Shown here: piece after piece, positions 1-6,879 of the stretch
Layout: the number at the start of each line of letters is the position of its first letter
Numbering within the stretch: the first letter of the stretch is position 1
Assembly (NCBI GenBank): GCA_903869665.1
Contig: CAIPZZ010000212.1
Coordinates: forward strand, 1-34,173
Source of the DNA: an uncultured Opitutia bacterium
Lineage (GTDB): Bacteria > Verrucomicrobiota > Verrucomicrobiia > Opitutales > Opitutaceae
Direction of reading: 5' to 3'
Length of the DNA stretch: 34,173 nucleotides
Translations under genes and position numbers: made by a program
The notes under the pieces: generated by a model
The model's input: the letters and a program-made list of their open reading frames with translations, nothing else
Told to the model about the DNA's origin: nothing
Database searches by the model: none

Positions 1-660
1 AAGGACAAGCAGGGCGTCTTCCGCCTCGGCGTCGCCACGAGTAACCGCCCCGAGGGGCCGTTCAAGGCCGAGCCGGAGCCGATCAAGGGCAGTCTGAGCA
101 TTGACCCGTGCTGCCTCGCGGACAACGACGGGAAGTTTTTTCTCGTCTGGGGCGGCATCTGGGGCGGCCAGCTCCAACGCTGGCGCACCGGGAAATACGA
201 CCCCGAGGGCAAGGAACCCGCGCCGCACGAGCCCGCGCTCGGCCCGCGTATCGCAGAGCTGGCCGACGACATGAAGTCGTTCAAGGGCGACATCACTGAG
301 ATACAGATCCTCGACGAGCACGGCCAGCCGCTGCTCGCTGGCGACCACGACCGCCGCTACTTCGAGGGCCCGTGGATGCACCAATACAAGGGGCTTTACT
401 ACCTCTCCTATTCGACGGGGGACACGCACTATCTCGTCTATGCGACCAGCAAAAACCCGCGCGGGCCGTTCACCTATCGCGGACGCTTCCTGGAGCCGGT
501 CGTGGGCTGGACGACGCACCACTCCATCGTCGAGTTCCAAGGCCGCTGGTGGCTCTTCCACCACGACGCCACACTCTCCGGCGGCAAAAGCCATCTGCGC
601 TGCGTCAAGGTGAAGGAGCTATTCTACGACGCGGCGGGGAACATATTGCCGGTGAAATAA
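1..660 (+). CDS. Glycoside hydrolase family 43 protein, C-terminal part (5' end outside the window)
   Basis: Frame 1 is open from base 1 to the stop at 658-660, so the gene starts upstream of the window; the ATG at 271 in the ORF track is internal. The protein resembles family 43 beta-propeller glycosidases, which cleave arabinose- or xylose-containing plant polysaccharides by inversion. Visible family marks are SIDP (the Asp that tunes the acid), FEGPW (the Glu expected to be the general acid), blade repeats such as YYLSYST and VYATSKNPRGPF, and TTHHSIVEF, where a His near the metal site is usual. The first blade with the catalytic base Asp is missing here because of the window edge. Substrate cannot be told from this fragment. 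It runs convergently towards the cupin gene, with a palindromic repeat between them. The family call is fairly sure; the exact activity is not. Confidence 0.85.
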   Translation, partial: KDKQGVFRLGVATSNRPEGPFKAEPEPIKGSLSIDPCCLADNDGKFFLVWGGIWGGQLQRWRTGKYDPEGKEPAPHEPALGPRIAELADDMKSFKGDITEIQILDEHGQPLLAGDHDRRYFEGPWMHQYKGLYYLSYSTGDTHYLVYATSKNPRGPFTYRGRFLEPVVGWTTHHSIVEFQGRWWLFHHDATLSGGKSHLRCVKVKELFYDAAGNILPVK

Positions 661-678
661 TGGGCGGTATTGCGCCGT

Positions 679-744
679 TGGAGCCGCGACGCCCCCGTCC
701 CGGAAATCTGGCTCATGCTACGCGACGAGGGCGTCGCGTCTCCA
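679..744. repeat. Imperfect palindromic element (REP-like) between convergent genes
   Basis: Two 21-base arms (679-699 and 724-744) are reverse complements except for two positions; the left arm begins TGGAGCCGCGACGCC. The loop is 24 bases. There is no T-run, so it is not a classical terminator. It lies between the stop of the GH43 gene and the stop of the cupin gene. A dispersed REP-type repeat is the likely explanation, but no second copy of this exact type is in the window. Confidence 0.7.
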
Positions 745-754
745 TCACCATGGC

Positions 755-1834
755 CTAAATATGGACATGGCCGTCGGCCGCCTCCGCCGGCGCGCTGCTG
801 AACGTTGGCCGTTCCACGTTGGACGTTGCCGCTGCGGCATTCGACGCGGCGGCAGGCGTCAGCTCCGTGGTGATGCGGAAGAGGTGGTAGCTCGCCGGCT
901 GGCCGGTCGCGTTTTTCACCGTGTGCTCGTCTCCGGCGGCAATGAAGAAAATCGTGCCCGGTGTGCCGCGCTCGGTCTTGCCGTTGATCGTCACGTCGAG
1001 CAAACCGTCCTTCACGGCGAGCAACTGCTCCTCTGGCCGTTTCGTCGGCGAACCGTAGGCATACCCGGCGTCGAGCGTGATGACGACGCAGTCGAAATTT
1101 TTCGCGGTCGTGGTCGCGCCGTTGAAGATGTCGCGGCGCGAGCCGGTGGGCGTCGGCTTGGCGACGGATTTTTCCCAGTCGAAGATAACCGAGCCGAGCT
1201 TGCCCGCCGGCACGGGATCGGAAGGCGTGCCATCCGGCGGCGTGCGCGGCGTAGCGGCGGTGTGGATGTTGAACACAAGGTAGGTGGCGGGCTTGTCGCC
1301 CTTGTTCTCGACGTTGTGGTATTGGTTGGCCGCGAAGAAAAACACCGCGCCGGGGCCAACTGTCTCGGTGCGGCGCACGTCGGCGGTCACACCGCCCAGA
1401 CCGACCTCCAGCGCGCCCTCCTTGAGCACGATGAACTCCTCGTTGCCGTGGCGGTGCGGGGCGTGCGAGTTCTGGCCGGGGTTGAGCGTGCTGATGTGGA
1501 TCTCGAGTTTCTCGATGGTCGCGGTGGTCAGGTCGGAGACATTGCGGCGAAAGCCGACGTCGGTCGGAGCGACGAAAAGTTTTTCCCAAACGAACGCCGT
1601 CGAGCCGAGCCGCCTCGTCGCGGGTCCGCCCGGCGTGGCGGCCGGCGCGGGGACGAGGTTGGCGAGCGCGGAGTAGCCGTTGACGCCGCTGGTGGGCACG
1701 TTGGGCGCGATGGTGGCGGCAGGGGGAGCGGCCTTCGCCGCGGGCGCGGGAGACGGTGCGGCGGCGAAAATCGCCGGGACGGCCGCCAGCGCGAGGGCAA
1801 GCGCGGTCTGGAGTTTGACAGGGCGGATCTTCAT
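755..1834 (-). CDS. Secreted two-domain cupin protein (bicupin)
   Basis: I start at MKIRPVKLQT (359 residues) because it opens a clear signal peptide (positive start, then ALALALAAVPAIFAAA), whereas the longer ORF adds an unlikely leader. Two cupin barrels follow. The first has a full metal motif, HRHGNEE near residues 127-133, then a motif 2 His in NQYHNVEN, so it should bind a metal such as Mn, Fe or Zn. The second keeps the Glu (PEEQLL) and the motif 2 His (DEHTVKN) but has no HxH pair, so its metal site looks broken. Such secreted bicupins are often annotated only as cupin-domain proteins; the substrate is unknown. The gene is divergent from the small secreted protein at 1933, with about 100 bases between them for both promoters. 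An alanine/proline-rich linker follows the signal peptide. Confidence 0.85.
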   Translation of the reverse strand: MKIRPVKLQTALALALAAVPAIFAAAPSPAPAAKAAPPAATIAPNVPTSGVNGYSALANLVPAPAATPGGPATRRLGSTAFVWEKLFVAPTDVGFRRNVSDLTTATIEKLEIHISTLNPGQNSHAPHRHGNEEFIVLKEGALEVGLGGVTADVRRTETVGPGAVFFFAANQYHNVENKGDKPATYLVFNIHTAATPRTPPDGTPSDPVPAGKLGSVIFDWEKSVAKPTPTGSRRDIFNGATTTAKNFDCVVITLDAGYAYGSPTKRPEEQLLAVKDGLLDVTINGKTERGTPGTIFFIAAGDEHTVKNATGQPASYHLFRITTELTPAAASNAAAATSNVERPTFSSAPAEAADGHVHI

Positions 1835-1932
1835 CAGGGGTGCCACTAAGGAAACTCGCCCCACAATACTTTTCCAGCCCAAAGCTCGAGCCCGCGCTTG
1901 CGGCCCGCACACTTGCCGCCCAATCTCGACTT

Positions 1933-2427
1933 ATGCGCCGCCGCCTCCTTTTCGTCGCCCTGCTCTCTCTCACTCCCGCGCTGCTCTGCGCCGCCGCGTC
2001 CGGCGACGGCGTCCGCCTCGTGCGGGTCTGGCCCGAGTGGCGCGCGGCGGAGTCGTTCACGCGCATCAGCGAGTATTTCGACGGCAAGGAGAACACTGGC
2101 GGCCAGACCGTCCTCCGCTCGCAGCCGAAGGAGCGCGCGGGCTATTATTTCCTTGTCCGCACGGAAACCAAGACCGCTGTGGCGGGCGCGCGTGTCGAGC
2201 TTCAGGTGCTGCTGCCCGGCGCGGCGTCACCGAAAAAATTCACCTTCACCACCGACCTTCCCGCCGGCGGGCACGTCACACTCGCCGGTCTGACCGGCGC
2301 GGACTGGCCCGGCGCGAAAACCGCGCCCGCCGCGTGGCATCTCGCAGTGCTCGCCACCGACGGCACCTTGCTCGCCGAAGAGAAAAGCTTCCTCTGGTCC
2401 GCGCCCGCCGCCGCTACTAAAAAATGA
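1933..2427 (+). CDS. Small exported protein of unknown function
   Basis: 164 residues starting MRRRLLFVALL, chosen because it gives a standard signal peptide ending near LLCAAASG; the longer ORF from 1840 has a non-signal leader. The mature part (VRVWPEWRAAESF, ISEYFDGKENTGGQT, GYYFLVRTET) looks like a single beta-sandwich domain, with alternating hydrophobic residues and a C-terminal strand EEKSFLW. I have the impression that similar proteins occur in Opitutaceae genomes, but I cannot name a family. It is divergent from the cupin gene. About 100 bases without recognisable features separate its stop from the end of smpB on the other strand. Confidence 0.75.
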   Translation: MRRRLLFVALLSLTPALLCAAASGDGVRLVRVWPEWRAAESFTRISEYFDGKENTGGQTVLRSQPKERAGYYFLVRTETKTAVAGARVELQVLLPGAASPKKFTFTTDLPAGGHVTLAGLTGADWPGAKTAPAAWHLAVLATDGTLLAEEKSFLWSAPAAATKK

Positions 2428-2529
2428 ACCAAGCCTGACACATCGTCCAAAATCGTTGAAAGGCTGGGTCCGCTATTGTTGCTCACGAAGCCGACTAAAG
2501 GAACATTGGCACTCGCCAAAATTACGCGG

Positions 2530-3009
2530 TCAACGCCGGCGGCGGTCTTTCATCGCCTTGTCCAGCTCGCGGGACTCGGCGCGGGTTTTTAGGTCGTCGC
2601 GCTTGTCGTAGAGCTTCTTGCCCGTGCCGAGGGCGACCTCGGCCTTGAGGAGCGCGCCTTTGAAGTAGAGGCGCAGCGGAACGAGCGCGCGGCCGCCAGC
2701 GTCGAGGGCCTGCGCGATTTTGCGGAGTTGGTGGCGGTGGAGGAGCAGCTTGCGCGCGCGGCGGGGGTCGTGATTGGCGTCGGTGCCGAAGGCGTAGGCC
2801 TCGATGTGGGCGTTGAGCAGCCAGAGTTCGCCCTTGAGGATGCGGCCGAAGGCGTCGTTGATCTGCGCGCGCCCGGCACGGACGGACTTGATCTCGGTGC
2901 CCTTGAGCGCGATCCCGGCCTCGAAGCGCTCATCCACGAAGTAGTCGCGCAGCGCCTTGGCGTTGCGAACTTCAGTGAAGCGGGCATGGTCGGTTTTCGG
3001 GGCGGGCAT
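2530..3009 (-). CDS. smpB: SsrA (tmRNA)-binding protein SmpB
   Basis: 159 residues, the family's usual length. SmpB binds tmRNA and brings it to stalled ribosomes for trans-translation. The conserved core is visible: RNAKALRDYFVDERFEAGIAL, then GTEIKSVRAGRAQINDAF, HIEAYAFG, RRARKLLLHRHQL and VPLRLYFKGALLKAEVALGTGKKLYDKR (each the expected order of the OB-fold), ending in a basic tail MKDRRRR that enters the decoding centre. Start at the ATG giving MPAPKTDHARF; the ORF track's longer version uses a TTG. It lies 274 bases downstream of rpoZ on the same strand. That gap (3010-3283) shows no gene I can support and no convincing tmRNA. Confidence 0.97.
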   Translation of the reverse strand: MPAPKTDHARFTEVRNAKALRDYFVDERFEAGIALKGTEIKSVRAGRAQINDAFGRILKGELWLLNAHIEAYAFGTDANHDPRRARKLLLHRHQLRKIAQALDAGGRALVPLRLYFKGALLKAEVALGTGKKLYDKRDDLKTRAESRELDKAMKDRRRR

Positions 3010-3283
3010 GGCGCGAGCGGACGGACGCAGCAAAAGGGATACAGGCGCGAAAGCGACGCCCGAATTCGACAGGGCTGAACCAGAAAATTGCGATAATCAG
3101 ACGCAAAAATCGAAGAAACCCGCGCGCTGTCCAAAGCCACAAAATCAAGATCCATCAAAGCCAGACGGCAGGCTTTTCATGGCATCATGGGCCAGAGGCA
3201 CCTGCCGGCGACCGGCCGGGCAGCACAAATAAAAGACCGAAGAAACGGACGCGGCGAGCCCTCCCTGCCCAGAGCCGGCGACG

Positions 3284-3487
3284 TCACTTGGCAACGGCGA
3301 ATTCGTAAGAGATCTTTCCTTCGATAACCTCGCGCAGAGCGATGTCCTCGGGTGAGAGCTTCTCGAGCGACTCGACCAGTGCGCGGCTTCCGCGACGGAG
3401 CTGTTTCACGCGGCGGGAAACCACGTTGATGAGCACGTTGGCGTCGGGGATGATCTTGTGCGCTTCCTTCAGGTATTCTTCTCGCAT
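3284..3487 (-). CDS. rpoZ: DNA-directed RNA polymerase omega subunit
   Basis: 67 residues beginning MREEYLKEAHKIIPDANVL. Omega helps fold and assemble the beta' subunit. The order of motifs fits short omega proteins of Verrucomicrobia and relatives: a helical start, LINVVSRRVKQL, the RGSRALVE turn and SPEDIALREVIEGKI near the C-terminus. It reads away from a strong stem-loop (3504-3533) that ends 17 bases before its start codon. The smpB gene lies downstream on the same strand. No other reading of this short ORF is as good. Confidence 0.88.
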   Translation of the reverse strand: MREEYLKEAHKIIPDANVLINVVSRRVKQLRRGSRALVESLEKLSPEDIALREVIEGKISYEFAVAK

Positions 3488-3503
3488 GGCAGAAATGGTG
3501 GTT

Positions 3504-3533
3504 GGCGATTGGGTGAAGGGTCACTCAATCGCC
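3504..3533 (-). promoter_or_regulatory. Long stem-loop just upstream of rpoZ
   Basis: The arms GGCGATTGGGTGA and TCACTCAATCGCC pair over 13 positions (one G-T wobble) around the 4-base loop AGGG. It sits 17 bases before the rpoZ start codon in the probable leader. It has no T-run after it on either strand. It could be a leader structure controlling rpoZ translation or an operator. No protein partner can be named. Confidence 0.5.
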
Positions 3534-3711
3534 GACGGGGGCGGCGGTCAAGGGCTGTTTTTAACCCGAGACGGCAAGATGTATTGGCGCTCATTTGCTA
3601 AGCGGCTAGAGACTGGCTTGACAGCGAAAGCACCGGGACAGCGTAGCAAATGCGAAACGGTTCTCGGTTAGAGGCGGGGCCAAGGCCCCACCCTGCCAAA
3701 CTCTCGACGGC

Positions 3712-4401
3712 TCATTTCGCGGGCAGCTCGCCAAAAGTCCACTCGGCCTTGCGGTCGGCGGTGGCGGCGTGGATCTCTTTTACGCGTTCGGCCGTGATAG
3801 GCGGAGCCTGATTGCCCCACTCCTGCCGGATGTAGGTGAGGACATAAGCGATTTTTTCGTCGCTCCAGTTGAAGGTGTTCGCGCTGCCGGCCATGGGGGC
3901 GAAATTCGGCATCTTATTGGGATACACCACTTCGGCACCGTTAAGCTTGAAGGAATCCTTGAGACCGTGGAGGACGATGCGGATAAGACGCTCCTCATTG
4001 CCGGTCACAATGTCCGATCCGGCAAGCTGGGGATAGGCACCGGGCGCGCCGGCTCCGGTGGCCTGATGGCATTTCACGCACTCCAAGGCGTAGAGCTTGG
4101 CGCCGCTCTTAATGATGTCAGGCAGAGGCAGCTCGACCTTTTCCGTGCCGATGGTGGCCGGATCAACATGACGGTTTTGAACGAGCGGGCTGAAGCCGCC
4201 GCGGTTATGCACCAGAAAAATACAGCCGAACAAGATCAGCGCGGACATGAATCCGAGCAGGGCGAGCGGCGCGAGCGAGTAGCCGCCTGGCTCGGGCTGT
4301 GGCTTTTGGCCAAGCAGCGCTCCGTGGACGCGCTGGATGCTCTCGTCGCTGGCGGCGGCAGGCTCAAGGCGCGGGCCGAAATTGGAGGGGACGGCACTCA
4401 T
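3712..4401 (-). CDS. Membrane-anchored monohaem cytochrome c, cbb3 subunit III-like (CcoP position)
   Basis: 229 residues. One transmembrane segment at about 42-64 (YSLAPLALLGFMSALILFGCIFLV) is followed by a cytochrome c domain facing the periplasm with a single haem motif CVKCH (about 108-112) and a likely axial Met in KMPNFAPM. True CcoP has two haems and about 300 residues, so this is a shorter, one-haem relative. It is the last gene of the respiratory operon; its ATG overlaps the stop of the subunit II-like gene by four bases. It probably passes electrons on from the complex to a soluble carrier or oxidase. A GC-rich hairpin without T-run (about 3674-3696) follows. Function in this complex is inferred from position. 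Confidence 0.85.
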   Translation of the reverse strand: MSAVPSNFGPRLEPAAASDESIQRVHGALLGQKPQPEPGGYSLAPLALLGFMSALILFGCIFLVHNRGGFSPLVQNRHVDPATIGTEKVELPLPDIIKSGAKLYALECVKCHQATGAGAPGAYPQLAGSDIVTGNEERLIRIVLHGLKDSFKLNGAEVVYPNKMPNFAPMAGSANTFNWSDEKIAYVLTYIRQEWGNQAPPITAERVKEIHAATADRKAEWTFGELPAK

Positions 4402-5108
4402 TTTTTCGGGGCCTCCGCAGGTTTGGCGGCAGCGGGCTTGGGCTCGCTGGCCTGATGGCTGCCTTCCTTTTTCGGGGCGGGCGGGGTGTTGAGACGTTTC
4501 TCCTCGGGATAGTCGTAGGTGTCCTTCAAGCTGAGGAGGTAGGCGACCAAGCTCTCGGCGCGCTCGGTGGGCACGAGTTCAAAACCGGACCGCACACTTG
4601 AAACCTTCAGCGCGTTGGCGGAGGGCTGGCGGCCTTCAAGGCTACGCTGCTCAAACAGAAACGCATGCTGCGGCATCAGTGCGGTCTGGTTGTCGGCTGC
4701 CGGATTATAGAGGAGTTTATAGAGCCGCTCGGCGGCGTCGGCCGTGTTGTAGCGCGCACCGACATTGCGGAGGTCGGGGCCGGCACGGAGCGCGCCAAGG
4801 AGAACGCGCGGCTCGCGGATGTATTCGCGAGCGTAGCTCTGGCGCTCACCCCAATGGCGGGCGACATCGGCACCGTCCGCGTCGCCGCGCACCTGCTGCG
4901 TGTGGCAATAGGCACAGCCGAGATCGGCATAAACTAGCGCGCCGCGGGCGGCAGGGCCGGCGATGCGGGCAGGATAAGCCTTGTTCTCGGTGTCGTCCAC
5001 ATGCGCGGCCAGGCCGCCGTAGCCGCGGGCGTTGCCGAAAGGCAGAGCGGCCCAAGAGAGGAGGAGCGCGAGGAAGGCGCCGAGAAATACGAGGGAGGCG
5101 CGATTCAT
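4398..5108 (-). CDS. Membrane-anchored monohaem cytochrome c, cbb3 subunit II-like (CcoO-like)
   Basis: 236 residues. An N-terminal membrane anchor (LVFLGAFLALLLSWAAL) is followed by a haem motif GCAYCHTQQVRG at about 64-75, in the context typical of CcoO, then RAGPDLRNVGARY and ALMPQHAF, which offers the axial Met. The Ala/Pro/Lys-rich tail from about 205 looks disordered. In cbb3 oxidases CcoO carries electrons to the binuclear centre in CcoN. Here the neighbouring subunit I-like protein has no such centre, so the role must differ, perhaps relaying electrons from ACIII. The start overlaps the end of the subunit I-like gene and its end overlaps the next cytochrome gene, indicating translational coupling. 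Confidence 0.87.
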   Translation of the reverse strand: MNRASLVFLGAFLALLLSWAALPFGNARGYGGLAAHVDDTENKAYPARIAGPAARGALVYADLGCAYCHTQQVRGDADGADVARHWGERQSYAREYIREPRVLLGALRAGPDLRNVGARYNTADAAERLYKLLYNPAADNQTALMPQHAFLFEQRSLEGRQPSANALKVSSVRSGFELVPTERAESLVAYLLSLKDTYDYPEEKRLNTPPAPKKEGSHQASEPKPAAAKPAEAPKK

Positions 5109-6577
5109 GGGGCGGGGGCCTGCTCCAGCTCAGGCGCGGAAAAGGCGGAGGCCGGCACGGGCGCGGCAGCCGAAGCGGCGCGGTGTTGCGGGCAGAGGAC
5201 GAGCTTCACGAGGTTCACGGCAAAGGCGAGGTGGCCGATGGCGAGGAGCAGGCCACCCAGTGTCGCGGCCTGTAGCCAAGGCAGCGTGTGGGCCGCGACA
5301 GCAGCGAAGGGGATTTTGCCATCGGCCAGCTCCTGACCTTGGATCCAGCCGCCGACGGTAAGTGCAAACATGGCGATCACGTGGCCAGTGAACGAAAGGC
5401 AAAAATGAGCATTGATGAGCGAGGCAGACCACCACGGGCGCAGCACAAGTCGCGGGGCAAGATAATAGGCAGCCGCAAACATGGCGAAGCTGAACTCGCC
5501 ATAGAGCACGGCATAGTCGCTCGCCGTGTCGAACCAGGTCAGCCGCGTGATCTCCGCTACGCCGGGCAGCGCGGTGAAGGCTAGTCGCAGCGTGGAGAGC
5601 GTGAAGCAGAACGCGGCGACGGCGGCGAATCGCAGCACGACGCTACTGCGCAGCGCGGCGAGATTGCCGAGCAGCGGGCCGAACAGGTTCACCGCAATGA
5701 CGACGAGCGGCAGCGTGAGGATGAAGCACGCGACCTCGCCGGCGGCGGGTGTCCACGCCGGAACCGGCGCGCCCGCAAGCCGCGCCGCGCCCGCCCAAGT
5801 CGTGAAGACCGCGTAGCTCCAAAACGCGAGCGGCGCGAGCCAGTAGGCGCGGATGGGGCGACCGAGCAACTTCGGCAGCAGATAATAAATTACGGCGAGC
5901 GCGAGCGGAGCGAACCAGAGCGCGAGGAAATTGTGTCCGAACCATGCGGCGACGACCGACTGAACCGTGCCACGCACCGGCGCAAGGAATAGCATCGCCC
6001 CGGCGGCGGACCACACCCATGGCAGCCAGAACAGCGCGGAGAGCAGCCACCATTGCGAGGCATAGAGGCGGGGCGAAGCGCCGCGCCGAAGCAGGCCTAC
6101 GATCCACGCGGCAATGAGCGTGAAAACGACGAGCAGGAACGGCATCAGGTGACGCGGCATCTCAAGCCAAGTAACCGAGCTAGACCAGCCCGCGAGGATA
6201 CCGAGCACCCCGAGCTTCACACCTACATTCCACGCGACGGCAGCGACGGTGAGCAAGCCCGCGCCGGGCAGCGTGGCGCGCGCCAGGCGGGCCATAAGCC
6301 AAAGCGCGACCGCGAGGCCAGCGTTGACACCCCAGCCCCAGGCAAAGGCGTTGAGCGCGGCGGGATAAACGCGACCGTAAGTGAGGAACTCGCATTGGGC
6401 GAGGAACGACGGCGTGTGGAGCTTGATGGCGGCGGCGAGACCCAGCGCAGTCGCGCCAAGCAGCCAGAACACCGCGAAGCCTAACAGCACTAGCACCGGC
6501 ACGCGAATGGAGGCGTCAATCGCGGCGGCCTCGGCGGCGGGTGGGCGGGCGGAAGAATGTTCGGGTGCAGCGCTCAT
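5105..6577 (-). CDS. cbb3 oxidase subunit I-like protein lacking nearly all haem and copper ligands
   Basis: 490 residues with about twelve hydrophobic helices, in the order of CcoN. Blocks that align by eye to CcoN are YGRVYPAALNAF, WFGHNFLALWF, YYLLPKLLGRPIRAYWLAPLAFW, TTWAGAARLAG, and AAYYLAPRLVLRPW. Against the P. stutzeri CcoN ligand set as I remember it, the low-spin haem His (PLHTNA) is Ala74; the first CuB His is kept (His215); the CuB pair HH after WAGP is Ala265-Arg266; the cross-linked Tyr is Thr259; and the HVH of the late helix is Ser353-Asp-Tyr355, removing both remaining haem ligands. So it should carry neither haem b, haem b3 nor CuB and cannot reduce oxygen. A structural scaffold for the two neighbouring cytochromes and ACIII is my inference. 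It overlaps both neighbours by four bases. The loss looks old and tidy, since the frame is intact. Confidence 0.88.
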   Translation of the reverse strand: MSAAPEHSSARPPAAEAAAIDASIRVPVLVLLGFAVFWLLGATALGLAAAIKLHTPSFLAQCEFLTYGRVYPAALNAFAWGWGVNAGLAVALWLMARLARATLPGAGLLTVAAVAWNVGVKLGVLGILAGWSSSVTWLEMPRHLMPFLLVVFTLIAAWIVGLLRRGASPRLYASQWWLLSALFWLPWVWSAAGAMLFLAPVRGTVQSVVAAWFGHNFLALWFAPLALAVIYYLLPKLLGRPIRAYWLAPLAFWSYAVFTTWAGAARLAGAPVPAWTPAAGEVACFILTLPLVVIAVNLFGPLLGNLAALRSSVVLRFAAVAAFCFTLSTLRLAFTALPGVAEITRLTWFDTASDYAVLYGEFSFAMFAAAYYLAPRLVLRPWWSASLINAHFCLSFTGHVIAMFALTVGGWIQGQELADGKIPFAAVAAHTLPWLQAATLGGLLLAIGHLAFAVNLVKLVLCPQHRAASAAAPVPASAFSAPELEQAPAP

Positions 6578-6879
6578 TTTTTGGCGGCGTTGAGCTCGTC
6601 AACGGTGAGTTCCATCGCGCGGTCGAGGGGGAGGCGGACGACGTTCTTGTCCTTGTCGAGCCAAGTGTAGGTTTTAGCGAGGGTGTCCGCTTTCGTGTGC
6701 AGTTTTTCGAGTGTCGCTGCGCGCTGCTCGTCGGAGCGGAGGCCGTCGCCCAGCGCCTCGGGGCGGTGCTTGAGCCAGACAAACCAAACCGCCGCGAGCA
6801 GCAGCAACGCGCCGAGGGTGACGCGGACGACGGGCACGCCGCCACAGCAGGAGCCGGAGTTGTGCGGTTCGTCACTCAT
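6574..6879 (-). CDS. Small one-helix membrane protein of the ACIII operon
   Basis: 101 residues starting MSDEPHNSGSCCGG, an ATG that lies inside the last bases of actF (8-base overlap); the longer ORF in the track would run deep into actF. A single membrane segment (VTLGALLLLAAVWFVWL) follows a short cytosolic start, then a region rich in charged residues, EKLHTKADTLAKTYTWLDKDKN, and the segment VVRLPLDRAMELTVDEL. I have seen similar WxDK...VVRxPxDRAMEL segments in small proteins next to cytochrome oxidase genes of Planctomycetes and Verrucomicrobia, but know of no assigned function. Its stop overlaps the start of the subunit I-like gene, so it is made together with the complex. It may be an assembly factor or an accessory subunit. 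Confidence 0.8.
   Translation of the reverse strand: MSDEPHNSGSCCGGVPVVRVTLGALLLLAAVWFVWLKHRPEALGDGLRSDEQRAATLEKLHTKADTLAKTYTWLDKDKNVVRLPLDRAMELTVDELNAAKK

Noticed and set aside
624-2096. 490-residue minus-strand ORF
   Set aside because: It is an out-of-frame shadow of the cupin gene; Arg-rich with no domain and crosses the start region of two real genes.
3061-3200. tmRNA-like start (GAATTCGACAGGGCTGAA) near smpB
   Set aside because: It resembles the 5' end of tmRNA for only a few bases. I could find no tag reading frame, no matching 3' half and no CCA end.
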